Of a stretch of 64,000 nt of DNA, positions 26,111-33,395 are shown one piece after another. The stretch spans positions 248,001 through 312,000 of the forward strand of contig VXYS01000009.1 in assembly GCA_009845905.1 (NCBI GenBank), written 5' to 3'. The position numbers were made by a program, and so were the translations under genes. Position 1 is the first letter of the stretch; each line of letters opens with the position of its first letter. The DNA is from Gammaproteobacteria bacterium. GTDB taxonomy: Bacteria > Pseudomonadota > Gammaproteobacteria > Steroidobacterales > Foliamicaceae. Below the pieces are notes generated by a model, which worked only from the letters and a program-made list of their open reading frames with translations, was not told where the DNA came from and did not search any database.

Positions 26111-27312
26111 TGAGTGCCCTGGATCTGTTGCGCCTGGCTTTGCGCGCGCTGTCCATGCATCGTCTGCGCACTCTGCTGACCGCTCTCGGCACCGGAATCG
26201 GCGTCGCCGCCGTGATTCTGCTCACGTCCATCGGCGAGGGCATGTATGAATTCATGGAGACCGAAGCCACTCGCTTCGGAACGCACTTCCTGGTCATCAC
26301 GCCCGGAAAGACCGTCACCATCGGCGGACCCCCCGGGCTGAACACCAATACGGTGCGTCCGCTGACCCTGGACGATGCGCTGGCGATCGGGCGACTGAGT
26401 TCGGTCAAGGCCGTTGCCCCCGCGGTCATGGGATTTGCGGAAGCGGAACGCGAGGGCATCAAGCGCGACGTGACGGTGCTGGGGACCGGCCCCGACCTGC
26501 CCGAGATATTCACGCTGGAAGTCGCGTCGGGCCGTTTCCTGCCGAAGGAAGACTTCGAGGCCTCGCGACCGCTTGCGGTGCTGGGCAGCGAAATGAAGAA
26601 CCGGCTGTTCGGACCGGACAACGCGCTCGGAGCCTACATCCGTGTCGCCGGGCAGCGCTTCCGTGTGGTCGGGGTGCTTGCCGATGCCGGCACCATGGTC
26701 GGCTTCGACATGAACGACATCATCTTCGTGCCGGTCAGGCACACGATGGAAATCTACAACATGCTGGGCGTGCAGGAAGTGGACGTGCGCTACGACGAAA
26801 ACCGGCCGGCCAGCGAGGTGGAGGGCGACATCACGCGCCTGCTGATCGCGCGGCACGGTTCGGAAGACTTTTCGATCACGACCCAGGACCAGATGCTCAG
26901 CACCATGCGGGTGATTCTGAGCACGATCACTTCGGCGGTCGCGGCCCTGGGGGGGATATCGCTGGTGGTGGGCGGCGTGGGGATTTTCACGATCATGACC
27001 ATCTCGGTTCAGGAGCGCATCTTCGAGATCGGCCTGTTCCGCTCGCTGGGGGCACGCCGCCGCGAGGTTCGCCGCCTGTTCATGGCCGAAGCGCTTGCGC
27101 TTGGTGCCGCCGGGGGCCTGCTCGGCCTGGTACTGGGCCAGGGCGCGGCCTGGTTGCTGAGCGCTCTGTTCCCGGTCATACCGGTCAGTATTTCAGTGGC
27201 CTATACCATTGCAGCCCTGATGATCGCGGTGCTGATCGGAATCCTGGCGGGCGTGGCCCCCGCCGTGCGCGCGGCGCGCATGAACCCCGTTCTGGCGCTG
27301 CGCGCCGAATAA
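26110..27312 (+). CDS. MacB/FtsX-type ABC permease, second of pair
   Basis: 400 residues beginning MSALDLLRLALRAL; the start overlaps the previous stop (TGATG). It has the same layout as its neighbour: first segment RTLLTALGTGIGVAAVILL, a periplasmic domain with FLPKEDFEASRPLAVLGSEM, and three C-terminal segments ending ARMNPVLALRAE. Paired, non-identical MacB-like permeases without a fused ATPase suggest a heterodimeric channel, as in LolC/LolE, but with a HlyD adaptor rather than LolA/B. Confidence 0.92.
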   Translation: MSALDLLRLALRALSMHRLRTLLTALGTGIGVAAVILLTSIGEGMYEFMETEATRFGTHFLVITPGKTVTIGGPPGLNTNTVRPLTLDDALAIGRLSSVKAVAPAVMGFAEAEREGIKRDVTVLGTGPDLPEIFTLEVASGRFLPKEDFEASRPLAVLGSEMKNRLFGPDNALGAYIRVAGQRFRVVGVLADAGTMVGFDMNDIIFVPVRHTMEIYNMLGVQEVDVRYDENRPASEVEGDITRLLIARHGSEDFSITTQDQMLSTMRVILSTITSAVAALGGISLVVGGVGIFTIMTISVQERIFEIGLFRSLGARRREVRRLFMAEALALGAAGGLLGLVLGQGAAWLLSALFPVIPVSISVAYTIAALMIAVLIGILAGVAPAVRAARMNPVLALRAE

Positions 27313-27341
27313 CCGCCGTTTTACACACAAGGAGCAGCAAC

Positions 27342-28040
27342 TTGATTGATCTCTACTACTGGCCGACGCCCAACGGGTTCAAGATCACCATCATGCTCGA
27401 GGAGTGCGGACTGCCGTACAACATCAAGCCGGTGAACATCGGCGCGGGCGACCAATTCACGCCCGAGTTCCTGGCGCTGAATCCCAACCACCGGATGCCC
27501 GTGATCGTCGACAACGACGCGGCCGGCGGACCGCTTTCGGTGTTCGAGTCCGGCGCCATCCTGGTCTACCTGGCCGAGAAAACCGGGCGCTTTCTGCCCA
27601 CCGATACGCACGAGCGCTTCGACGTGATGCAATGGCTGTTCTGGCAGATGGCCGGACTGGGACCCATGGCCGGCCAGGCGGGGCACTTCCTCATCTACCA
27701 GGAAGGCAAGCACGAGTACGCAACCGAGCGCTACACGAACGAATACGGGCGCTTGCTGGCGGTCATGGAGCGCAGGCTCAGGGACCGCGATTACCTCGCC
27801 GGCGAGTATTCGATCGCTGACATGGCCTGCTATCCCTGGGCGGCTCCCTACAAGCGGCTCGGTCAGGGCATCGACGAGTTGCCCAATGTCGCCGGATGGA
27901 TTGAAAGGCTCCGCGCGCGTCCGGCCCTGGAGCGTGGCATGGACGTCGGCAGGGAACTGCGGTCCGACCAGCCGCTGACCGAGGAACAGCGCAAGATGCT
28001 CTATGGTCAGACTGCAAAGAAAACGCTGGAGAAGGCATGA
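27342..28040 (+). CDS. Glutathione S-transferase, Ure2p/YfcG-like
   Basis: 232 residues, starting TTG with AAGGAG eight nt upstream. The thioredoxin-like N-terminal domain begins DLYYWPTPNGFKITIMLEE, typical of the Ure2p-like class (YfcG, YghU), with the Thr-Pro-Asn contact to glutathione, cis-Pro in RMPVIVD and ESGAILVYLAE. The helical C-terminal domain includes YSIADMACYPW, the N-capping box. Such enzymes act as disulfide reductases or peroxidases with glutathione. It is coupled to the next GST (ATGA). Confidence 0.9.
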   Translation: MIDLYYWPTPNGFKITIMLEECGLPYNIKPVNIGAGDQFTPEFLALNPNHRMPVIVDNDAAGGPLSVFESGAILVYLAEKTGRFLPTDTHERFDVMQWLFWQMAGLGPMAGQAGHFLIYQEGKHEYATERYTNEYGRLLAVMERRLRDRDYLAGEYSIADMACYPWAAPYKRLGQGIDELPNVAGWIERLRARPALERGMDVGRELRSDQPLTEEQRKMLYGQTAKKTLEKA

Positions 28041-28684
28041 AGCTTTACGACTACGCCTATGCGCCGAACCCCCGGCGGGTGCATATTTTCCTGGCCGAGA
28101 AGGGCCTGGACATGGAGCGCGTGGAGATCGACCTGACGAAGAAGGAGCAGTTGAGCCCCGAATACCAGGCGGTCAATCCGCTGTGCCAGGTTCCGGTGCT
28201 GGAGACCGACGACGGCACGCGCATCAGCGAGTGCGTGGCGATCTGCCACTACCTGGAGGACCTGCATCCCGAGCCGAACCTGTTCGGGTCCGGTCCCGAC
28301 GAGCGCGCGCAGGTCCTGATGTGGAACCACATCGTCGAGCAGGAAGGCATGCCCGGACTCGCCGAAGCTCTGCGCAATCGGATCAACAACTTCCGGGATC
28401 ATGCGTTACCGGGTCCGGTGCACTATGCGCAGCTTCCCGAACTGGTGGAGCGGGGCCGCAAGCGCGCCCGGCACTTCCTGGACTTCATGGACCGGCGGCT
28501 GACCGGCCGCGAATACCTGGCGCTGGGCCGCTTCACGATCGCCGACATCACGCTGCGGGTGGCCGTGGACATGGCCGCGCGCATGGCCGGCAAGTTCGAT
28601 CTCACCGTGCTGGAAGGCCGTGCGGCGCTTGCGGCCTGGCACGCCCGCGTATCCGAACGCCCCAGCATCCAGGGAGGAGCGTGA
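28037..28684 (+). CDS. Glutathione S-transferase
   Basis: 215 residues. The N-terminal thioredoxin-like domain KLYDYAYAPNPRRVHIFLAEKG has the active-site position in APNPRR; cis-Pro is in QVPVLETDDG, followed by ISECVAICHYLED. The C-terminal domain contains RFTIADITLRVAVD. The start overlaps the stop of the upstream GST (ATGA), so the two are co-translated; they are divergent in sequence, not a recent duplication. Substrate unknown. Confidence 0.9.
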   Translation: MKLYDYAYAPNPRRVHIFLAEKGLDMERVEIDLTKKEQLSPEYQAVNPLCQVPVLETDDGTRISECVAICHYLEDLHPEPNLFGSGPDERAQVLMWNHIVEQEGMPGLAEALRNRINNFRDHALPGPVHYAQLPELVERGRKRARHFLDFMDRRLTGREYLALGRFTIADITLRVAVDMAARMAGKFDLTVLEGRAALAAWHARVSERPSIQGGA

Positions 28685-28694
28685 CGACGCATGC

Positions 28695-28735
28695 CCTGAC
28701 CCCGGGAGCGAGGACATCCCGTCCTCGCCGTAACA
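28695..28735. repeat. Single-hairpin palindromic repeat, copy C, flanked by direct repeats
   Basis: CCCGGGAGCGAGGAC-ATCCC-GTCCTCGC; the stem GCGAGGAC/GTCCTCGC is 28708-28715 with 28721-28728. It is flanked by TGACGACGCATGC (28682-28694) and TGACCACGCATGC (28736-28748), 13 bp with one mismatch. The right copy contains the plsY start codon and the left copy contains the stop of the GST gene. Confidence 0.75.
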
Positions 28736-28744
28736 TGACCACGC

Positions 28745-29395
28745 ATGCTTGAACTCGGCCTCTCCCTCGTTTTCGCCTACCTGATCGGCTCGATCAACTT
28801 CAGCCTGGCGCTCGGCAAGCTCCGGAACCTGGACGTACGCGAAACGGGCAGCGGCAACGCCGGCGCCACCAATGCCCTGCGCGCCGCCGGTTTCTGGTTC
28901 GCCCTGGCGGTCATGATAGGCGACGTGGGCAAGGCGATCGTGGCGGTGGGTCCGCTCGCCACCCTGGCCTACTCGTTTGCCGACGAACCGACGTTCTCCC
29001 TGGCCTGGGTCCAGGTCGCCACGGGAGCGTCCGTGACCGCGGCGCATTGCTATCCGCTGTGGCACGAGTTCCGGGGCGGCAAGGGATTCGCCGCGCTGCT
29101 CGGCGCGTACCTGGTGCTGCACGCGCCGCTGGTGGGCGCGGTGCTGGCCGTTTGGGTGCTGGTGATGATCTTCAGCGGCTACGTGGGACTGGCGACCATG
29201 GTGGCGGCCGTCTCCGCGCCGCTGTTCCTTGCGTTCTTCATGCCCGATGCGCCGCCGGAACTCTTCTGGCTGGCGGCCGCGGCGGGTGCGTTTACGGTTA
29301 TGACGCACCGCGACAATATCCGCAACCTGCTCGACGGATCGGAACATTGTTTCGTACGGGTGCGGGTCGATCATTGGTTCAAGAGCGGCGGCTAG
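28745..29395 (+). CDS. plsY: Glycerol-3-phosphate acyltransferase PlsY
   Basis: 216 residues, five or so membrane segments. Motif 1 (AYLIGSINFSLALGKL), motif 2 (DVRETGSGNAGATNALRAAG) and motif 3 (HCYPLWHEFRGGKGFA) of the PlsY family are all present, the glycine-rich loops binding phosphate and acyl-phosphate. It acylates glycerol-3-phosphate using acyl-phosphate from PlsX, the first step of phospholipid synthesis. birA follows in the same frame 21 bp after its stop. Confidence 0.95.
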   Translation: MLELGLSLVFAYLIGSINFSLALGKLRNLDVRETGSGNAGATNALRAAGFWFALAVMIGDVGKAIVAVGPLATLAYSFADEPTFSLAWVQVATGASVTAAHCYPLWHEFRGGKGFAALLGAYLVLHAPLVGAVLAVWVLVMIFSGYVGLATMVAAVSAPLFLAFFMPDAPPELFWLAAAAGAFTVMTHRDNIRNLLDGSEHCFVRVRVDHWFKSGG

Positions 29396-29416
29396 GCTCT
29401 GTACGACCGGCACGCA

Positions 29417-30190
29417 TTGCTGGGAGCGCTCGATCCGGCCCTGCTTCGGCGAATCACGCTGCTCGAGATTCACGACTCGCTGCCGTCCACCAACCAGCGA
29501 TTGCTGCAGGTTCCCGCAACGACGAATGCCGGCAGCGTGGCGGTATGCCTAGCCGGCCATCAGAGCGCCGGGCGGGGGCGGAACGGAAAAAGCTGGTATG
29601 CGCCGGCAGGCGCCGGATTGCTGCTCAGCGTGAGCCGGACCTCGCCAAATGCGCCGGACGGATCTCTCGCCCTGGCGCTGGGCGTCGCGATCGCCGAAGG
29701 CCTGGAGACATTCGTATCCGACCGCGTGGAACTGAAGTGGCCCAACGACCTGGTCGCGCAAGACCGCAAGCTGGGCGGCATCCTGGTCGAGACCGCCACG
29801 CAGGGCGGTGCCGAGACCCGCGTCGTGGCGGGCCTGGGCGTCAACATCCGGGTAAGTGAAGAACAGCGTGAGCTGGTCACCGGGGAAGGCGGCATGCACC
29901 CGGCCGGTCTTTCGGAATTCAATCTGCGGAAAGCCCCCGAGCCCAACGACCTGGCGGCGGCCATGATCAACGCGATCGCCCAAGTGCTGAAATCGCATCC
30001 AGTGGATGGTTTCGGCGGCTGGATGGACGACTGGAACGCGCGCGACTGGCTTGCGGGAAGGCGAATCGAGGCACGGAGCGGCGCCGATACGCACGCGGGC
30101 ACGGCCGCCGGAGTCGATTCGTCGGGCGCCCTGCTGCTTGAGGAATCCGGCCGCGAGCGGCGCATCCTATCGGCGGAGATCCGCTTGTGA
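29417..30190 (+). CDS. birA: Biotin--[acetyl-CoA-carboxylase] ligase
   Basis: 257 residues from a TTG codon; no ATG or GTG lies between the plsY stop and the conserved core, and CTG 29399 is the only other choice. The ligase motif SAGRGRNGKSWYAPAGAG (GRGRxG..W) binds biotinyl-AMP; VELKWPNDLVAQDRKLGGIL holds the catalytic Lys, and VVAGLGVNI follows. The C-terminal SH3-like domain is present. There is no N-terminal HTH, so it is a class I ligase without repressor function. It overlaps coaX (GTGA). Confidence 0.93.
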   Translation: MLGALDPALLRRITLLEIHDSLPSTNQRLLQVPATTNAGSVAVCLAGHQSAGRGRNGKSWYAPAGAGLLLSVSRTSPNAPDGSLALALGVAIAEGLETFVSDRVELKWPNDLVAQDRKLGGILVETATQGGAETRVVAGLGVNIRVSEEQRELVTGEGGMHPAGLSEFNLRKAPEPNDLAAAMINAIAQVLKSHPVDGFGGWMDDWNARDWLAGRRIEARSGADTHAGTAAGVDSSGALLLEESGRERRILSAEIRL

Positions 30191-30975
30191 ACGCCGCTTC
30201 TTCACGCGTCCTCCTGATCGATCTGGGCAACACGCGTATCAAGTGGGCCTGGCTGTCCGGCGACGGGCAGGAACCTGAAGGCGCCGGCGCCGCACGCACC
30301 GGCGACGGGCTGTCCGATCTGCCGTTTCTGGACAGCGAAAAAAAGGTAACCGGGGCGGTGGCCTGCAATGTCGCGGGCATCGAACTCGGACGCAAGCTGT
30401 CCGGGCTGGTGCGGGAAAGACTGGACGTCGAACTCGTTTTCGTGCAGGCGCAAGCCTCCGCCTGCGGCGTGACCGCCGCCTACGCCAACCCCCTTAACCT
30501 GGGCGCGGACCGCTGGGCGGCGCTGATCGGCGCGCACGCGCTGGGCCCCGCCGACTATTGCATCGTCGACGCGGGCAGCACCGTAACCATGGACCTGCTG
30601 CTGGCCGACGGGCGGCATCTCGGCGGATACATCGCGCCCGGCCGGGAAATGAGTCTGGCCGCGATGGCGAAGGGAACGGCGGAACTCGCCTCACGGCTGA
30701 AGGATCATGCCGGCCGGCCGCCCGATCTCGCCCCCGGCACCGACAGCGCGGAGGCAATGGAAAAGGGAACGCTGGCAGCGCAACTGGGGATGATCCGCTC
30801 GGGCATGGAAAGGCTGGCAAGCGAGGGAAGGGGTTTGCCGGTACTGCTCCTGACCGGCGGAGGCGCCGACGCCCTGATCGCCACCGGTGAACTGCCGGAA
30901 GCACAATTGGCCCCGGACCTGGTGCTGCGCGGGCTGGCCGCGCTCGCGTTAGAATTGCGCGTCAGGCCGGAATAG
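30187..30975 (+). CDS. coaX: Type III pantothenate kinase
   Basis: 262 residues, GTG start overlapping the birA stop. ASKHA-fold motifs are visible: phosphate-1 LLIDLGNTRIKWAW, GADRWAALIGAHAL, and YCIVDAGSTVTMDLL. It phosphorylates pantothenate as the first step of CoA synthesis; coaBC lies 10 kb downstream. The last ten bases, including the TAG stop (30973-30975), belong to the tRNA-Thr gene: the acceptor stem sequence GCCGGAATAG encodes the final residues and the stop. Confidence 0.95.
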   Translation: MNAASSRVLLIDLGNTRIKWAWLSGDGQEPEGAGAARTGDGLSDLPFLDSEKKVTGAVACNVAGIELGRKLSGLVRERLDVELVFVQAQASACGVTAAYANPLNLGADRWAALIGAHALGPADYCIVDAGSTVTMDLLLADGRHLGGYIAPGREMSLAAMAKGTAELASRLKDHAGRPPDLAPGTDSAEAMEKGTLAAQLGMIRSGMERLASEGRGLPVLLLTGGGADALIATGELPEAQLAPDLVLRGLAALALELRVRPE

Positions 30976-31041
30976 CTCAACTGGTAGAGCACCCGCCTTG
31001 TAAGCGGAAGGTTGCGGGTTCAAGTCCCTCTTCCGGCACCA
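30966..31041 (+). tRNA. tRNA-Thr (anticodon TGT)
   Basis: 76 nt with encoded CCA. The acceptor stem GCCGGAA pairs with TTCCGGC, the D arm is GCTCAACTGGTAGAGC, the anticodon loop CTTGTAA gives TGT, and the T arm is GCGGGTTCAAGTCCC. It overlaps the 3' end of coaX by 10 bp. A TAGAAT hexamer at 30950-30955 could be its -10 box within coaX. Confidence 0.95.
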
Positions 31042-31043
31042 GT

Positions 31044-31120
31044 GGTGATGTAGCTCAGCTGGTTAGAGCGGCGGACTCATAACCCGCAGGTCGGTGGTTC
31101 AAGCCCACCCATCACCACCA
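31044..31120 (+). tRNA. tRNA-Met (anticodon CAT), elongator type
   Basis: 77 nt with encoded CCA, two bases after tRNA-Thr. The acceptor stem GGTGATG pairs with CATCACC, the D arm is GCTCAGCTGGTTAGAGC and the anticodon loop CTCATAA. The paired first acceptor position (G-C) argues against initiator tRNA. A tRNA-Ile with lysidine-modified CAT cannot be fully excluded from sequence. Confidence 0.93.
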
Positions 31121-31137
31121 CTTTTCGCTGCAGCGCG

Positions 31138-32178
31138 CTACGTTACGCGGATGACGATCTTGCCGATCTTTTCGCCGCTTTGCATGTAGTCGATCGCGCC
31201 GTAGACGTCGTCCCAGTCGAAGACGCGGTCGATAACGGGCCTGACGTCGTTGCGGACCATGGCCCGGATGAGGTCCGTGAACATGCGCCGGCTGCCGACG
31301 ATGATGCCCCGCACGGTGAGGTTCTTGAGAATGAGGTTCGGCAGCTTCGTCAGGACCGGGGGCTCCTGCGGTTCCTGGTTGTGGACCACCGGGTTGGCGC
31401 CGATGTGCATGATTCGGCCATTGGAGGCGGCGGCCATCAGGCAGTTCTCCATTTCGCCCAGGCCCACGTTATTGAGAATGATGTCCGCGCCTTCGCCGTC
31501 GGTGAGTTCCAGGACCTCCCCGGGCCAGTCGGGATTGGTGCGGTAGTTCACGCCGAGGTCCGCGCCAAGTTCCTTCAGGCGGGCAAGCTTCGCGTCGCTC
31601 GATGACGTGATGATGCATCGCGCGCCGAGCATCTTGGCCCATTGCATTCCAAACACGGACACGGCGCCTGAACCCAGCGTCAGCACCGTGTCGCTGGCCC
31701 GGGCCGCGCCCGCCTCCACCACCGCGTTCCAGGCGGTCAGGCCGGGGCTCTGCAGCGTGCTGGCCTCTTCGTAACTCAGGCTGTCGGGCAGCCTGATCAA
31801 CGCCGCCGCCGGCACCACGACCTGCTCCGCCAGAAAACCGTCGAGAGTGGCCGAGTAGTCCTGCTCCGACATGGACGCGTGCCAGTCACCGTCCAGCCAT
31901 TGCCAGTAATGGCTCATGGTCACCCGGTCGCCCACCTGGATGTTTTCCACGCCGGCGCCGACCGCGATGATGTCGCCGGCATTGTCGCTCAGCGGGACGC
32001 GGGTATAAGGCATGACGGTCTTGCCAAGACTGCCGTGCATGATGGTGAGGTCGCGGGCGTTGATGCCGGTGGCACGCACCCGCATGACCGCTTCGCCGTG
32101 GCCGGGAACGGGCTCGGGCCGCTCGACCGCATGCAGGGCCAGGCCCTTGCTGTAGTCCCCTATTTCAAAGACTTTCAT
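31138..32178 (-). CDS. MDR-family NAD(P)-dependent alcohol dehydrogenase / quinone reductase-like
   Basis: 346 residues from MKVFEIGDYSKG. The GroES-like N-terminal domain (VRATGINARDLTIMHG) lacks the catalytic-zinc Cys and the four-Cys structural zinc cluster seen in classical alcohol dehydrogenases. The nucleotide-binding fold is VLTLGSGAVSVFGMQWAKMLGA, followed by a GADLGVNYRT strand. This pattern fits the zinc-independent or quinone-oxidoreductase-like branch of the MDR superfamily. The start is 23 bp after the stop of the DUF1838 gene. Substrate unknown. Confidence 0.88.
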   Translation of the reverse strand: MKVFEIGDYSKGLALHAVERPEPVPGHGEAVMRVRATGINARDLTIMHGSLGKTVMPYTRVPLSDNAGDIIAVGAGVENIQVGDRVTMSHYWQWLDGDWHASMSEQDYSATLDGFLAEQVVVPAAALIRLPDSLSYEEASTLQSPGLTAWNAVVEAGAARASDTVLTLGSGAVSVFGMQWAKMLGARCIITSSSDAKLARLKELGADLGVNYRTNPDWPGEVLELTDGEGADIILNNVGLGEMENCLMAAASNGRIMHIGANPVVHNQEPQEPPVLTKLPNLILKNLTVRGIIVGSRRMFTDLIRAMVRNDVRPVIDRVFDWDDVYGAIDYMQSGEKIGKIVIRVT

Positions 32179-32201
32179 GGCGCGCGCCCGTTCCCGCGCG
32201 G

Positions 32202-33101
32202 CTACGACCCGTAGGTGTCCTTGTATTCCTCTATGTAGTCGTGGTACTCGGTCCAGTTCTCCACGTCGAAGATTTTCGGCGCCTTCAGTTCCAGCGACTT
32301 CCGGGCCCCGGCCGGCAGTTCGTCGATGCTGGCCAGCTTTGTGCCGTAGGCACGGCCGTAGCTGCGACCCTCGTGGCCGCCCATGCCGACCCAGGGGCCC
32401 CAACTCACCAGGTTCTGAAACTGGCAGAAGGCCGGCGCGTTATTGATTTCCGGATTGACCACATCCTCCAGCCTTGCGGCGTGAACGAACAGGGAGTCCC
32501 AGTAATGGGTGCGACCGGGTGATTCCTTCGGCCATTCATCGGGGTCGAAAGGACTGGGATACGAAAAATGCGAGGCAATAGGCACGAAGACCATGCCGCC
32601 GTAGGTTTCCATGCGCAGGGGCGTCGGGTGGACCGTGGCCTCGGGCGGTGTCTCCACTCCGTCGGGGCCCATTTTCACGTGGAGGGGACCGCCGAGGAAC
32701 GTCCAGGGCTCCCTGACTTCGCCCGTAATCGGGTTTTCCCAGGATTCCAGCACCTCGTCGGTGTCGAACTTGCAGTAGACGCCACACTCGAACACCTTGA
32801 ATGCGTACTGATTGTCCGCCAGCGGACTGCACTGCGTGACGTTCAGGTTGTTCATCGTGAACAGCGGTATGAGGTTGCCGTCGTTCATGTAGGCGTAAAG
32901 GTGCAGGCGGTAGAACCTGTATACCGTTTCCTCCGCGGCGGAACCCGACACCTTGGCGCGCACGCGAGCGCGAACGGCAGGATCTTCGAGGTCCAGCGAC
33001 GGCGATGTCTCGGCCGCGCATCCGGAAAACACGCCGCCCGTCAGCGCGGTTCCGGCGCCCGCAAGTATGGCGTCCCGCCGGGTTAACGCAAATTGTTCCA
33101 T
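32202..33101 (-). CDS. DUF1838 family protein, Tat-exported lipoprotein-like
   Basis: 299 residues from MEQFALTRRDAILAGAG, with GGAGGG before the ATG. The N-terminus has a Tat motif (TRRDA) and a lipobox-like GGVFSGCAAE (Cys about 28), so the mature protein may be a lipid-anchored periplasmic protein. The remainder (YRFYRLHLYAYMNDGNLIPLFTMNN, WTFLGGPLHVKMGPDG, YWDSLFVHAARLEDVVNPE) matches my recollection of DUF1838. Function unknown. It is followed on the same strand by the MDR oxidoreductase. Confidence 0.8.
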   Translation of the reverse strand: MEQFALTRRDAILAGAGTALTGGVFSGCAAETSPSLDLEDPAVRARVRAKVSGSAAEETVYRFYRLHLYAYMNDGNLIPLFTMNNLNVTQCSPLADNQYAFKVFECGVYCKFDTDEVLESWENPITGEVREPWTFLGGPLHVKMGPDGVETPPEATVHPTPLRMETYGGMVFVPIASHFSYPSPFDPDEWPKESPGRTHYWDSLFVHAARLEDVVNPEINNAPAFCQFQNLVSWGPWVGMGGHEGRSYGRAYGTKLASIDELPAGARKSLELKAPKIFDVENWTEYHDYIEEYKDTYGS

Positions 33102-33165
33102 TTGTCCCTCCTCTCCCGATTTTGTGGCATGCCCATGGGTGGGGACGGATGATAGCGCGGCTCTT

Positions 33166-33186
33166 GCGAGGGCGAGACGCCCTCGC
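33166..33186. repeat. Single-hairpin palindromic repeat, copy D
   Basis: GCGAGGGCG-AGA-CGCCCTCGC, a perfect 9-bp stem with a 3-nt loop. On the minus strand it reads GCGAGGGCG-TCT-CGCCCTCGC, close to the first hairpin of copies A and B. It lies in the 93-bp gap between the small PCP_red-like gene and DUF1838, both on the minus strand. Confidence 0.8.
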
Positions 33187-33194
33187 ACCCAGGG

Positions 33195-33395
33195 CTACTT
33201 CATGGGGTTGTTCTCGTCCATGAATGCGCCGTCGATCAGGGTGACGCCCTTTTCCTTGGCCTTGGCGATCATGGCCTTCAGCGCCACGCCGCGGACAAAG
33301 CCGGGAATGCGCTCGATATAAGGCGCCGCATCCGCCGCGAACTTCACCTCTTCGTCGATCTCGTTGGCTTCCGCCAGAGCACTGTCGTCAGACAT
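33195..33395 (-). CDS. Small PCP_red-domain-like protein
   Basis: 66 residues. The central part AAPYIERIPGFVRGVALKAMIAKAKEKG resembles the PCP_red domain (C-terminal part of protochlorophyllide reductase subunit B, also found as a free-standing small protein in non-photosynthetic bacteria). GGAGG precedes the ATG by 9 nt. The start overlaps the stop of the DUF1015 gene by 8 bp, so translation is coupled. Role unknown; no photosynthesis gene is nearby. Confidence 0.7.
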   Translation of the reverse strand: MSDDSALAEANEIDEEVKFAADAAPYIERIPGFVRGVALKAMIAKAKEKGVTLIDGAFMDENNPMK

